Counted from the stretch's first letter, positions 10,033 through 21,277 are shown. The stretch is DNA of 64,000 nt from Candidatus Methanogaster sp. (GCA_003194445.1 PQXF01000003.1:1-64000), one strand, 5' to 3'. Notes: generated from the sequence alone by a model not told the origin. Program-made: numbers and translations.

Positions 10033-10260
10033 CTAAAGCAGTTCGATCAGATCGTCCTTCTCAAGTCCGGTCTGTTGGAGAATGTCGAGAAGTGTGCCTT
10101 TTGCAAGTTCTCGATGCAATGGGACAACGGTTTTGTAGGTTCTTCCAGTGGTGATCTTTTGGAGTGATACATGACTGCCCCTCTGCCGCACTTCGATAAA
10201 ACCGACTCGTTTCAGTGCAGCTATAAGTTTTTTACCCGATATTATGGGGAGTTTATGCAT
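10033..10260 (-). CDS. hicA: HicA-family toxin (mRNA interferase)
   Basis: MHKLPIISGKKLIAALKRVGFIEVRQRGSHVSLQKITTGRTYKTVVPLHRELAKGTLLDILQQTGL; G-S-H catalytic motif. Confidence 0.88.
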   Translation of the reverse strand: MHKLPIISGKKLIAALKRVGFIEVRQRGSHVSLQKITTGRTYKTVVPLHRELAKGTLLDILQQTGLEKDDLIELL

Positions 10261-10468
10261 GAGCAACTTCAACTGTGGTCCAGAACGGTGTGGAGGTCCC
10301 ACTATGCAGGTCATCTATCCCAAAACTCTCGATATAAAGATATATGGCTTCCTTGATGTTTGCCTGCGCTTCTTCAAGGGACTCGCCCTGAGAGGTCACA
10401 CCGAGCGCGGGGCATCTCGCAATAAAGAACTTGCCTTCCTTCACGATGGATACTATGAATGTTCCCAT
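10253..10468 (-). CDS. hicB: HicB-family antitoxin
   Basis: MGTFIVSIVKEGKFFIARCPALGVTSQGESLEEAQANIKEAIYLYIESFG; overlaps hicA by 8 bp. Confidence 0.88.
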   Translation of the reverse strand: MGTFIVSIVKEGKFFIARCPALGVTSQGESLEEAQANIKEAIYLYIESFGIDDLHSGTSTPFWTTVEVAHA

Positions 10469-10592
10469 ATCGACCTCCGATTCTGTTATGGAGCTATTCT
10501 GACCCCGTTATAGATTAACCTTGCTCTTTGATCTCTTATGATATACAGGGTCCACAATCCCCATAGAAACCCCGCCGATAGAGCCAGAACTA

Positions 10593-11140
10593 TTCTCCAT
10601 CCATAAGCTTGAACCTTCCAGGAATAAATAAATTGCTCGATCATCACAGACGCTCCAGATCCCGATTCAACACAGCAACCCACCACCATCTCGCCATATC
10701 AACAAGATCCTTGCTAAACTGCCCTGATACCCGGTAGACCCCTTTCTTGTTCGTGATCATTCCGGAACCGAGCAGTTTGTTCCGCATCGCATAAAAAGAG
10801 GATCTGCTGACCCCCAACTCACGGAGCAGTTCTGCCCACTCGCTCGTCCGTATCGGATTTCCGGATGCCTCCCGTTCGAGGATCATCTCAAGGAAGCTCT
10901 GCCCCCTGATCGCAGTACTCTCGTCCTGGAAGAGACGGCGCATCAGTTCATAGAACGGATCGCGGGAAGCGGTGACCCTCGTGTTTGCGTCCGATCTGAT
11001 GATAAAACTGGTCGAGGTGCGCGGAGCATCCTTCACCAGTGTCATGCCGCATTCTGGGTTTTTGCGTCTATAGATCTTCGCAACACCGATCTCACAAGAT
11101 CAACATACTCATCACGCAGTGTGTAGACGATGTGCGTCTT
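10593..11140. repeat. Direct repeat copy 2 (~0.55 kb)
   Basis: Same sequence as 9475-10026 with a few substitutions and indels. Confidence 0.85.
10644..11045 (-). CDS. Winged-helix-like archaeal protein, intact copy
   Basis: 133-aa ORF ([34 protein letters not shown]) coupled to the upstream DUF2551 gene by a 4-bp overlap. Confidence 0.65.
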   Translation of the reverse strand: MTLVKDAPRTSTSFIIRSDANTRVTASRDPFYELMRRLFQDESTAIRGQSFLEMILEREASGNPIRTSEWAELLRELGVSRSSFYAMRNKLLGSGMITNKKGVYRVSGQFSKDLVDMARWWWVAVLNRDLERL

Positions 11141-11383
11141 GTATGACTGCTTCTGCGCATGGAGAATGCCGAGTTTGGAGTGGATATATCCAACCATCGA
11201 TGCAACGGTCTTGTGGGTGACCTTGAATTTCTTAGAGAGGGAGTCGTGTAGAAGATCTACAGTTATCCGTTTGACCCTCAGTATGGTTTTCATAACGGCA
11301 TACCGAATACCATCGGCGTCCAGCTCAAGATACCGTTCCAATCGCCTCTTGATTTTTGTTCGAAATGAACTCATGCATACCAT
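11042..11383 (-). CDS. DUF2551-family archaeal protein
   Basis: MSSFRTKIKRRLERYLELDADGIRYAVMKTILRVKRITVDLLHDSLSKKFKVTHKTVASMVGYIHSKLGILHAQKQSYKTHIVYTLRDEY. Confidence 0.75.
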   Translation of the reverse strand: MVCMSSFRTKIKRRLERYLELDADGIRYAVMKTILRVKRITVDLLHDSLSKKFKVTHKTVASMVGYIHSKLGILHAQKQSYKTHIVYTLRDEYVDLVRSVLRRSIDAKTQNAA

Positions 11384-11424
11384 CCCATAAATTATATCTC
11401 AAATATGTGGCACATATATCTCCA

Positions 11425-12693
11425 TCATAGTTGAGCGAATCTCGCTGCTTCACCAAGTTCCTCCTCGATCCTTATAAGTTGGTTGTACTTGGAGGTGCGC
11501 TCTGACCTGGCAGGTGCTCCGGTCTTTAGGAGATCAGCACCTATCGCAACAGCGACATCAGCGATCATTGAGTCGCATGTCTCGGCAGACCGGTGACTCA
11601 CCACAACCCGGTATCCGTTCCTGTGCGCCAGATATGCAGCATCAAACGCTTCAGATACCGTTCCGATCTGGTTTAACTTGAGTAGCAGCGCATTCGCAGC
11701 TCCGGTGTCGATCCCGCGCTGCAACCTCTCGATGTTGGTTACGAAGATGTCATCACCTATGATGACTCTGTCCGTTGCCGCGGTCAGTAGGGTAAAGTCC
11801 TGAAATGCCTCCTCGTGGAACGGATCCTCAAGTAAGAAGATCGGATATGTCTTTATCAGGTCAAGGTAGTAATCGACCATCTCGCTGCCGTCGAGTTTTG
11901 TACCGTCGATCAGGTACTTCCCGTCTTTGAAGAACTCGGATGCAGCGGCATCGACCCCAAGTGTGACCTCTGCTGTGGTATAGCCTGCCTCTTCGATGGC
12001 GGAAACGATCGCATCGAGCGCCTGACCCGTATGATTCATCGGCGGCGCATAACCGCCCTCATCGCCGACATTGCCTGCGCCCGATCCGTACTTCGCAGTC
12101 AGGATTCCTTTGAGTGTATGGTAGACCTCTGCCCCGATCCGTACTGCTTCCGCGCACGTCGGTGCGCCTTTCGGCTGGATCATGAACTCCTGGATCGCAA
12201 GGTCGTTTCCGGCATGTTCGCCCCCGTTTAAGACGTTCATGGTCGGGCAGGGCAGCACACACGCCCGGATGCCTCCCAGATACGCATACAATGGCAGACC
12301 CGCAGAATTCGCAGCAGCCTTTGCAGCAGCCATCGAGACACCGAGTATGGCATTCGCGCCAAGCTTCGACTTGTTCGGCGTGCCATCGAGACCGATCATC
12401 GTCTGATCGATCGCGCGCTGGCTCCGCACGTCCATGCCAATGATCTCATTTCTGAGTGCGGTATTCACGTTTTCAATCGCATTCAAAACGCCCTTCCCGC
12501 GATACCGATCACCGCCGTCCCGAAGTTCAAGCGCCTCGTTTGTGCCTGTCGATGCGCCTGAAGGAACGCCAGCGCGTCCAAATCCGCTTGGCGTCTCAAG
12601 ATCGACCTCAACTGTAGGATTCCCGCGTGAATCCAATATCTCTCTTGCGTGAATATATTCGATTGTGTATGGCAAGAATACCACCGTTTCCAC
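11425..12693 (-). CDS. eno: Enolase
   Basis: IHAREILDSRGNPTVEVDLETPSGFGRAGVPSGASTG...LLKLNQIGTVSEAFDAAYLAHRNGYRVVVSHRSAET. Confidence 0.97.
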   Translation of the reverse strand: METVVFLPYTIEYIHAREILDSRGNPTVEVDLETPSGFGRAGVPSGASTGTNEALELRDGGDRYRGKGVLNAIENVNTALRNEIIGMDVRSQRAIDQTMIGLDGTPNKSKLGANAILGVSMAAAKAAANSAGLPLYAYLGGIRACVLPCPTMNVLNGGEHAGNDLAIQEFMIQPKGAPTCAEAVRIGAEVYHTLKGILTAKYGSGAGNVGDEGGYAPPMNHTGQALDAIVSAIEEAGYTTAEVTLGVDAAASEFFKDGKYLIDGTKLDGSEMVDYYLDLIKTYPIFLLEDPFHEEAFQDFTLLTAATDRVIIGDDIFVTNIERLQRGIDTGAANALLLKLNQIGTVSEAFDAAYLAHRNGYRVVVSHRSAETCDSMIADVAVAIGADLLKTGAPARSERTSKYNQLIRIEEELGEAARFAQL

Positions 12694-12823
12694 GATTGTA
12701 TTTCAAGTATTTTAGGTTTCTGGTATTTAACGCTGACGGACTGTGATCGACACATTCATATTGTATGGCATTCATCCAATAATAAAATACAAACTAAAAT
12801 ACAAACAGGAGAGATAGTTAGAA

Positions 12824-14866
12824 ATGGACAACACATTATATCTTGCGCCCGTGGCAGGCATTATCAGTCTGGTGTTTGCGGGCGTGTTTGCGTATCTCGT
12901 TTTGAAACAACCAACTGGTACAAAAGAGATGCAGGCGATCGCATCGGCAATACAAGAGGGTGCGATGGCGTATCTGAACCGCCAGTATAAAACGGTTGCA
13001 ATCGTTGCGATCATACTGGCTGCCCTGATGTATACCCTGCTCGATGACGGTGTAAAGATCGCTTTCGGATTCCTTGTCGGCGCAGCAGCGTCCGCGCTGG
13101 CGGGATACATCGGCATGAACGTCTCGGTTCGCGCGAATGTGAGAACCGCAAACGCTGCAAAGGACGGTCTCGAAAAGGCACTATCCATTGCGTTTCGTGG
13201 CGGCGCGGTGACCGGGCTTGCCGTGGTCGGTCTTGCACTGCTCGGCACAAGCGGGTTTTACATACTGTACGGCGGAGAGCCGGCAGACGTTGATCTGATC
13301 GTAGGCTTTGCCTTTGGCGCAAGTCTGATCAGCCTCTTTGCGAGGGTCGGAGGTGGGATCTACACGAAAGCCGCTGACGTCGGCGCGGATCTCGTCGGCA
13401 AGGTGGAGGCAGGAATCCCGGAGGATGACCCCAGAAACGCGGCTGTGATTGCTGATAATGTCGGGGATAATGTAGGGGACTGCGCGGGCATGGGCGCTGA
13501 TCTCTTCGAGACGTATGTGGTCACATCGCTTGCTGCGATGCTTCTTGGAGCAATTGTGGTCGCACAATATCCAAATGCGGTCACGTATCCGCTGATTCTT
13601 GGATCGGTCGCGATTCTTGCATCGATACTTGCTATATTCTGCGTCAGACTCGGCAAGAGCAAGAACATCATGCACGCCCTATACAAGGGTGTGGCGGCAG
13701 CGGCACTGATCTGTCTTGTGGCGTTTTATTTCGTTACCGACTGGATGATGGGAGACATCAGATTCTGGTATGCGTCGATCGTCGGGGTTGTGATCATGGT
13801 GTTGATCGTGATCATCACCGAGTATTACACTGCACTTAATTTCAGACCTGTGAAGGCGGTAGCACGCGCAGCTGAGACCGGTGCAGGCACAAATATCATA
13901 TCAGGGCTAGCTATTGGTCTCGAAAGCACGGCGATGCCTGTTATCGTGATCTGTGCAGGCATCCTGGCAGCGTTTGCCGTGGTTGGTGGTCTTGCAGATC
14001 CTGCGATGGGGTTATACGGCATTGCGATAGCTGCGGCTGCGATGCTCTCCACGACAGGGATCATCGTTGCCCTCGATTCATACGGACCGATCACTGACAA
14101 CGCAGGTGGTATCGCAGAGATGGCTTCGCTTCCATCGAGCACCAGGGACATAACCGATCAACTCGATGCCGTCGGAAACACCACAAAGGCGGTGACGAAA
14201 GGATATGCGATAGGATCAGCCGCTCTTGGAGCACTTGCGCTCTTTGCCGATTACAGGCACAAGGTAGGGCTTGATATTGGCGAACTCGGTCTTGACAACC
14301 CGCTGGTACTGGTTGGGCTCTTTATCGGAGGACTCCTTCCGTTCCTGTTCAGCGCAGTTACGATGAATGCGGTAGGGAAAGCCGCTTTTAAGATCGTGGA
14401 AGAGGTAAGAAGGCAGTTTCGGGAGATCCCCGGAATCATGGAAGGGACAACAAAGCCGGAGTACGGAAAAGCGGTCGACATCGTGACAAAAGCAGCGATC
14501 AACTCGATGGTGGTCCCGGGAATCCTTGCAATCGGCGTTCCCTTAATTGTTGGGATCCTGCTCGGCAAGGTTGCGCTCGGCGGTTTTCTGATCGGGATTA
14601 TCGTTGTCGGGCTTTTGATGGCGCTATTTATGGCAAACAGCGGCGCTGCATGGGACAACGCCAAGAAGTTAATCGAGGACGGTGCGCATGGCGGCAAAGG
14701 CTCTGAGGCACACAAGGCAGCGGTCGTTGGTGATACTGTCGGTGATCCGTTCAAGGACACGTCAGGACCTGCGCTAAATCCACTTATTAAGGTGGTCAAC
14801 ATCATCGCGATACTCTTCGCGACTATGTTTGGGACCGGGCTTCTGTTCGGAGGAGGAATCCTCTGA
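12824..14866 (+). CDS. hppA: Membrane-bound ion-translocating pyrophosphatase
   Basis: [50 protein letters not shown]-terminal [21 protein letters not shown]. Confidence 0.96.
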   Translation: MDNTLYLAPVAGIISLVFAGVFAYLVLKQPTGTKEMQAIASAIQEGAMAYLNRQYKTVAIVAIILAALMYTLLDDGVKIAFGFLVGAAASALAGYIGMNVSVRANVRTANAAKDGLEKALSIAFRGGAVTGLAVVGLALLGTSGFYILYGGEPADVDLIVGFAFGASLISLFARVGGGIYTKAADVGADLVGKVEAGIPEDDPRNAAVIADNVGDNVGDCAGMGADLFETYVVTSLAAMLLGAIVVAQYPNAVTYPLILGSVAILASILAIFCVRLGKSKNIMHALYKGVAAAALICLVAFYFVTDWMMGDIRFWYASIVGVVIMVLIVIITEYYTALNFRPVKAVARAAETGAGTNIISGLAIGLESTAMPVIVICAGILAAFAVVGGLADPAMGLYGIAIAAAAMLSTTGIIVALDSYGPITDNAGGIAEMASLPSSTRDITDQLDAVGNTTKAVTKGYAIGSAALGALALFADYRHKVGLDIGELGLDNPLVLVGLFIGGLLPFLFSAVTMNAVGKAAFKIVEEVRRQFREIPGIMEGTTKPEYGKAVDIVTKAAINSMVVPGILAIGVPLIVGILLGKVALGGFLIGIIVVGLLMALFMANSGAAWDNAKKLIEDGAHGGKGSEAHKAAVVGDTVGDPFKDTSGPALNPLIKVVNIIAILFATMFGTGLLFGGGIL

Positions 14867-15186
14867 ACAGTCTCTTTTTTTCTGGACGAAAAACCGTGTC
14901 GTGAACCTCGGAAGGTTCATATATTTTAGTATCTTCTGAACCCGGGTTTTGGAAAACCACTGGATAACAGAGGAACACATAGAAAAACAGGAACTTTCTA
15001 TTATTTTCTGGGGAGAAGTCGAATTTTGTAGTATCCAATCATCCTGAAAATGCGCTCAACATTCCTACCAGCGTGTGCCGGCAACGGGTGGACGTCTCTG
15101 CTATCGGGCAGGCAATCGCGAACATTTGAGAATCCTCACCCGCGTCAATTTCCTGTGGTTAAAGTATACCACCGGCAATCACTATA

Positions 15187-16041
15187 TTGATCCCCATGAA
15201 CGAATCAGACGGATTTATCGGCATCGGAACCTTCTCGATGATCACCAGACTGACCAGGCGAGCCCTCCGGTTGTACGATGAGAAAGGCTTGCTGACTCCT
15301 GCAAGAAGGGAGATAACGGGTTACAGGCAGTACGCCTACCAGCAGATACGGAGAGGTATCCAACTAAAGCGCCTTTCCGATCTTGGTTTCGGCATCCGGG
15401 AGATGAGGGAGATTATGGACGCTCTGGACGGACTTGCAGATGAGGCGCGGCTTGATATCATCCTTGAGAAGAGGCTTAAGGATGTGAGTGTCGAGATATG
15501 CCGTCTTGAGAAGATCAAGGGATCGTTACTGACCAGGAGTTTCCTGGAGGTGGTCTACTTGGATAAGAACGAACCAACTGTAAAGGATGTGCCCGATCAG
15601 AGGGTAGTTAGCAGAAGGGAGAAAGGGACGTATCAGGACGTGATACCACACCTCATGAATGATCTCATGAAAACGGTCTTCGGTCCTGAGAACCAGCGGG
15701 CGCAGGTGAAGTGCACCGGCATGCCCATAACAATCTACCACGACAACGAATATAAGGAGACGGATGCGGACATCGAGGTTGCGTTCCCGATATCAGGGAG
15801 CATCACTGTGGGTCCCGAGTACGACGTGAAGACACTGGAAGGGAGGAGAGTCGTCTCCTACATCCACAAGGGTCCGTATCAGGATGTGGGCGTGGCTCAC
15901 GAGGTAATTCACGAATACATGGCGAGAGAGGGGCTTAAAGTGGCAGATGTCTGCCGCGAGGTCTACTTAAACGACCCGAATGAGACGCCTGAGGAAGAGC
16001 TGCTTACAGAGATACAGGTGCCAGTGACAGTGACGGCGTAG
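15187..16041 (+). CDS. MerR-family regulator with GyrI-like effector-binding domain
   Basis: FSMITRLTRRALRLYDEKGLLTPARREITGYRQYAYQQI plus C-terminal GyrI-like domain; true start may be internal. Confidence 0.85.
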   Translation: MIPMNESDGFIGIGTFSMITRLTRRALRLYDEKGLLTPARREITGYRQYAYQQIRRGIQLKRLSDLGFGIREMREIMDALDGLADEARLDIILEKRLKDVSVEICRLEKIKGSLLTRSFLEVVYLDKNEPTVKDVPDQRVVSRREKGTYQDVIPHLMNDLMKTVFGPENQRAQVKCTGMPITIYHDNEYKETDADIEVAFPISGSITVGPEYDVKTLEGRRVVSYIHKGPYQDVGVAHEVIHEYMAREGLKVADVCREVYLNDPNETPEEELLTEIQVPVTVTA

Positions 16042-16067
16042 CACGGGGGACCCACCCCCGTTTTTTT
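16042..16067 (+). terminator. Hairpin plus T-tract terminator
   Basis: cacgggggacccacccccgttttttt just after the MerR/GyrI stop. Confidence 0.65.
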
Positions 16068-16175
16068 GATAGAGATATTTTATGAAGATACGATCAAGAG
16101 GGGAGTAAGAAGTGGATATGCCGCATATATATGAAATTCCGAACCCCGCCTTCGGAAAGGAAAATATGTAATATT

Positions 16176-16538
16176 ATGAAACTAACAGAAGAACAAGGAG
16201 ATAAAAATTATGAAAAAATAAGCAAAATTAAAGTGGGGATTGTTTTCGGCATAATTGCCGGAGTAATCGATGTGATACCGATGATTTTCCAGAAACTGAC
16301 ATGGGATGCAAATTTATCGGCATTTTCATTATGGGTAATCGCAGGTTTCATGATTGCGACATCGAACCTAAGGATCAATGGCGCGTTAAAAGGGATTTTA
16401 ATCTCCTTTTTGCTGCTTATACCTTCAGCAGTAATAATTGGTTGGCACCAACCAGCAAGTTTGATTCCAATTGTCATAATGACTCCAATTTTAGGTAGTT
16501 TATTGGGTTATTTTATATCCCACATTCCGCAAGCGTAA
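16176..16538 (+). CDS. Small multi-TM membrane protein
   Basis: MKLTEEQGDKNYEKISKIKVGIVFGIIAGVIDVIPMIFQKLTWDANLSAFSLWVIAGFMIA...; several hydrophobic segments. Confidence 0.6.
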   Translation: MKLTEEQGDKNYEKISKIKVGIVFGIIAGVIDVIPMIFQKLTWDANLSAFSLWVIAGFMIATSNLRINGALKGILISFLLLIPSAVIIGWHQPASLIPIVIMTPILGSLLGYFISHIPQA

Positions 16539-16767
16539 TTTGGAATTCTAACATTTCAGAATCTCGTTTTAGAGGATGATATTTTCCATACGGAATTATT
16601 TTATGCCAACGGCTCCGCTCGCATGCTCATAGTCACGAATTACGCTAATCAGACGAATAGCATGAATCTATGTGGCAACATCTACCGTATTCGTGTCATT
16701 TGGGTCATTGGTCCCACGCGGGCGGAAACCTGCACCATTATGTACTCCTGCGCACACATAACCAACC

Positions 16768-18096
16768 ATGACCTGCCTGATCTTCGATCCGTTCATGGGC
16801 GCATCCGGGGACATGATCATCGCTTCCTTAATCGATCTTGGAGCCAATTCCGCACGCATCAGAGAGATCATGGAATCAGTAGCGCCAGTCACCGTGGATA
16901 TCGGAAGGACTACGAAGAACGGGATCTCTGCAACCCGGGTCCGCGTGTCAGAGACCACAGACAAATCCGAAACCAGCACATATCCTGCGATCGCAAGCGA
17001 TATCAGGTCGTCAGGATTGCCAGACCCCATCGTTAGAGACGCGCTCGCCATCTTCAGCCGCATCGCCTCGGCAGAATCGAGGGTTCATGGTGTAAGCGAG
17101 GACGAACTCCATCTCCACGAACTCGGGCAGGCGGATGCCATAGCAGACGTGGTCGGCGCATCTACTGCGATCCACGATCTTGCGCCTTCTCGGGTCTTTT
17201 GCGCCCGGATCGTTGCGGGCAGGGGTTTTGTGGATACTGCGCACGGAAGATGCCCGGTGCCAGCACCAGCCACGCTTGGGATCCTTGCAGGTTCCGTGCT
17301 TTCGTGGGAGTACGGGAGCATCGAGCACGAATTGCTGACCCCGACCGGTGCCGCGATACTCGCGCATCTGGTAGGTCAGGCAGAACCCGGTGGTAGTGGC
17401 GGCAACAGTGGTAGTAGTAGTACTGGTGGTGGTGGTAGTGGCGGCGGATGCGTCGCAACCGGTATCGGATATGGGGCGGGGAAAGCGGATCTCGAGATTC
17501 CGAACGTGTTGCGTGTCATCCGGTGCGAAGATGAGCGCCGGGGTCAGGAGCTGGGGAAGGGACATGTTCAAGGTCATGTTCCGGGCAGTGGTGCGGGTGC
17601 GGATATATGGCGGGGCGGGGATGCGTCCTTCTGGCGGGATACTGTCGAGGTGCTCGAGACGTCGGTCGATGACGTGACCGGCGAGGTACTTGGCAACCTG
17701 ATCGATGAACTGATGGCGTTTGGAGCGCATGACGCGATCATAATCCCTGCGACGATGAAGAAAGGACGGAGCGGGCATCTGATCCAGGTGATCGTAAAAC
17801 CCGGGGACGCGGCACGGATCGCACAGAGGATCATCAAGGAGACCGGTTCGCTTGGCGTGCGGATATCACCCACCAAGCACAGGTTGATCGCAAAGCGGAA
17901 GATGGAGTCGGTCAGGATCGAGATCGATGGCACGGAGTGGGATGCCGCGGTCAAGATAGCGACCGATGAAGGCGGCTGTATCTTTTCCATATCAGCCGAG
18001 TTTGAGGATGCGAAGACGATTGCGCAGGAGACTGGCGTGCCTGTGCGCGAGGTGATGCGCAGGATTGTGGATCTTGCATGGATCACCCTTGTTTGA
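16768..18096 (+). CDS. larC: LarC-like nickel-insertion protein (DUF111) with Gly/Ser-rich linker
   Basis: CLIFDPFMGASGDMIIASLIDLGA; ELLTPTGAAILAHLV; VEVLETSVDDVTGEVLGNLIDELMAFGAHDAIIIPATMKKGRSGHLIQVI. Confidence 0.9.
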   Translation: MTCLIFDPFMGASGDMIIASLIDLGANSARIREIMESVAPVTVDIGRTTKNGISATRVRVSETTDKSETSTYPAIASDIRSSGLPDPIVRDALAIFSRIASAESRVHGVSEDELHLHELGQADAIADVVGASTAIHDLAPSRVFCARIVAGRGFVDTAHGRCPVPAPATLGILAGSVLSWEYGSIEHELLTPTGAAILAHLVGQAEPGGSGGNSGSSSTGGGGSGGGCVATGIGYGAGKADLEIPNVLRVIRCEDERRGQELGKGHVQGHVPGSGAGADIWRGGDASFWRDTVEVLETSVDDVTGEVLGNLIDELMAFGAHDAIIIPATMKKGRSGHLIQVIVKPGDAARIAQRIIKETGSLGVRISPTKHRLIAKRKMESVRIEIDGTEWDAAVKIATDEGGCIFSISAEFEDAKTIAQETGVPVREVMRRIVDLAWITLV

Positions 18097-18695
18097 CCAT
18101 ACGTGACAAGATGACACTGTGGCGTCATTTTGAGGTTGGATTTTGTAAGTTCAAATCGGTGTCTATGAATGGGTATACCACAAAATAACCATTTCCTCGC
18201 CCTTATGGGCTTCACTCTGTCCGTCATATTGTAGTGCAACGTTCCCGGCTATGTACCACTACCACTTTTCGGTAGGAAAACCCATATCCAAAATATAAAA
18301 GAAGATAATGTATTTATTTCTTGGATTTAAATATGATTCGATGGAAGACCTCCTTATAGCATTGTTTTATGGATTTAAAAGAGACTATCCAGTTATTCTT
18401 GAAGATTCCCCCACCATCTTGGTAAATAATTGAGACCGGGTGTTACGATAACGTAACTCCGGGAATGGGGCGATTTTGTCTCTATCGACTGACCAGTATC
18501 TCCTTTTCGACGATATCTGCATATAAACAGCTACAATATCAACCCTTAAATCTACACACTTTCCATTTTTTACTTTTTATGTGCCTAACGCAAGACTAAA
18601 AGTTAGATGAGTAAGATCAAGAGTGTAGGGTACGCGACTGAGCAGGAATTGCTGCACAATCAATGCGTTGCCTGCGCACATAATCATTCGACGTG

Positions 18696-19061
18696 TCAAT
18701 AGCAAAAATCAAGAGACATTTCTGTCTCCTGCAAGAAATCGACCCCGAGTATCGCTTCGACACCCTCGTCATCGATGTCATCCGTCCCAAACGGCTTATC
18801 AGAAACGCCAACGGCCATCACGATCTCAACCCCGCTCCACAGTTCCCTGATCGTTACATCAGCATACTTTCCTTCCAATATGGTATCTGAAGCACATATC
18901 ACCTTGAAAACTCCGTATAAGTCGGAATTAACTTTAACTGCCAACCGTTCGCTAATCACAGTTTCATCAGCACCGGTGTCTATAATTGCGACGGTCGTGG
19001 TTTTCCTGTTGCCATATCCAACTTCAACCGGTCGGTAAATCTTTCCCATGCTTGCCACCAC
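18696..19061 (-). CDS. Retropepsin-like aspartic protease domain protein
   Basis: VAIIDTGADETVIS (D-T-G-A) and EAILGVDFLQETEMSLDF. Confidence 0.75.
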   Translation of the reverse strand: MVASMGKIYRPVEVGYGNRKTTTVAIIDTGADETVISERLAVKVNSDLYGVFKVICASDTILEGKYADVTIRELWSGVEIVMAVGVSDKPFGTDDIDDEGVEAILGVDFLQETEMSLDFCY

Positions 19062-19245
19062 TCATTATCCATAATATTCTATTTCTTCTTTTGTAATTAT
19101 GCAAATCACCTCGGACGTCAACAAAATCCCCTTCTGTGAATATATCGAGTTGGTCTCTGTATAATTCCTTCAATCTGGATATTACACCCCCTCTTTGCTC
19201 TTTGTCCACTTCGTATTTGATCTCCTTGATCTCAATTGTTCGCAT
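19024..19245 (-). CDS. Small hypothetical protein upstream of and overlapping the retropepsin-like gene
   Basis: MRTIEIKEIKYEVDKEQRGGVISRLKELYRDQLDIFTEGDFVDVRGDLHNYKRRNRILWIMSGG. Confidence 0.5.
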   Translation of the reverse strand: MRTIEIKEIKYEVDKEQRGGVISRLKELYRDQLDIFTEGDFVDVRGDLHNYKRRNRILWIMSGGKHGKDLPTG

Positions 19246-19432
19246 TACCATGGTGGTTTTTTGGTATCCGCTCCAAATTAGAGGGTAACTCGAAGAAGTG
19301 GAAGTATACTGAATCCTCAATGATGGTGTTAGTATTGCCATCTGACAAGCAATGAATCGCTATATCAATGGTTTTATCACATCGCTCCATTCGATAGAAT
19401 ACTATCTATACTAGGAGAGTAAAGGTTGTCTC

Positions 19433-21126
19433 ATGAATTTATCAGGGATCGCGCAGACATTGGAGACGATAAATATCCGCCCGGATGAAATTCATGATGA
19501 ACAACTGTCAAAAGCCTTCCGCATCCTTCTCCAGCTAATCGAAGAATTGAATGGGCACGTCGAGAAATTAAAAGCAGAAAATCAGAAGTTGCGAGATGAA
19601 ATCATCCTGATGAAAGGGGAGCAGCCAAAACCAGACGTTAAACCCTCCGGGAAGAATCCGAACGTTGACATCTCTTCAGAAGAAGAAAGAAAGCCCAAAA
19701 ATACTCCAAAAAATAAGAAATCGAAAACGAAAAAAGACAAGATAAAGATAGACCGTGTTGTTGTGTGTGAGGTGGATAAAGACATTCTGCCGGATGATGC
19801 TGAGTTTAAAGGATATCAAAACGTGGTAGTTCAGGAAATCAAAATCATTACAGACAATGTCGAGTACAGAAAGGAGATCTACTACTCGCCGTCTCAAAAC
19901 AAGACCTATATGGGGAAAACACCGTCTGAAATCGAGGGAGAATTCGGTCCCGGTGTGAAATCTCTGGTTCTCACACTTAAACATGTTGCCAATGTGTCAG
20001 AATCAAAGATACATGATGTCATGGACAATTTCGATATCCACATCGCTCCATCAACGATTTCTCGCATTAATACGAAGAATAATGAACTATTTCACCAGGA
20101 AAAAGCTGATATCTTCAAGGCAGGGCTGCTCTCCACCGGTTATCAGCAGATGGATGACACCAGTTCCAGGGTCCATGGGCAGAACCACTATGCACTGAAT
20201 CGTTTGCAACCCATTCTACACCGCTTACTTCACAACTCCTCGAAAGGATCGTCTAACTGTTCTCGATGTACTACGGGGTGACCCGGACGGAGAATCAAGG
20301 AGTTATTTGTTTAATGAAGAAGCTTTCGACCTGATGGCAGAGTTTAGACTATCTAAAAAATTAATCGGCAGGTTACGAGAGCTAATTTCTGGTAAAACAA
20401 TGAATGAATCACAGATGCAGGAGTTACTTGATACAATCTACCCTACTCCTGACAAGGGCAAAAATAATCGAACAAGGATTATGGAAGCTGATGCTATTGC
20501 AGCTTATCACCATCAAACAGACTTCCCAGTAATTCCAACACTTTTAACGGATGATGCACCCCAGTTCAAGCGGCTTACCTACGAGCAGGCACTGTGCTGG
20601 GTTCATGACGGACGAAACTACAAGAAGCTACACCCCATAGTGCCAGTGCACCGTGAAAAACTAGGGAGAGTTTCTGGGTATGTACTGGGATTATTACAGG
20701 AAACTTCTGGAGTTCAAGGAAATTCCTAATTCAGATGAGGTTACGCGCTTGTCCGCTGAATTTAATAGCTTGTTTGCAACAATTACCGGGTATCCAGCCC
20801 TGGACGACAGGATCACAAAGACCCTGGCTAAGAAGTCGGAGCTCCTAATAGCACTGAAATATCCTGAAGTGCCCTTGCACAACAACGAATCAGAATTGGG
20901 GGCAAGAGCTCAGGTCCGCAGGCGAGATGTGAGCCTGCACACCATGACAGAAGACGGTACAAAGGCGAACGATACCTTTTTGACGATTGTAGAGACTGCA
21001 AAGAAATTGGGTGTGAGCGCGTATGCATATATCCATGATCGTGTCAGCAAGCGCTTCTGCATGCCATCGCTTGCGAAAATGATTAGGGCGAAAGGGGTTT
21101 CGGGGATGGACTATGATGCAGGTTGA
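19433..21126 (+). pseudogene. Frameshifted IS66-like transposase
   Basis: Three consecutive ORFs (19433-20281, 20307-20729, 20680-21126) make one transposase, including GYQQMDDTSSRVHGQNHY and LALKYPEVPLHNNESELGARAQVRRRDVSLHTMTEDGTKANDTFLTIVETAKKLG. Confidence 0.8.
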
Positions 21127-21277
21127 TGATAGTGTGGCGCGCGTGGGTGGATGAGTATGTTGCTGCGTGATTAGTGGTAGCTGGTACTCTGGTTTTGGTA
21201 ATCCGGTGTATGACTGAACAGTAGTTTCAACTCAGGTGGGAATGGTAGTGTATGTCGTTACTCTGGGGTATCACCAA

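Noticed and set aside
17162-17458. Minus-strand ORF with HHHQYYYYH run
   Set aside because: Antisense artefact of the GGT/AGT linker repeat in larC.
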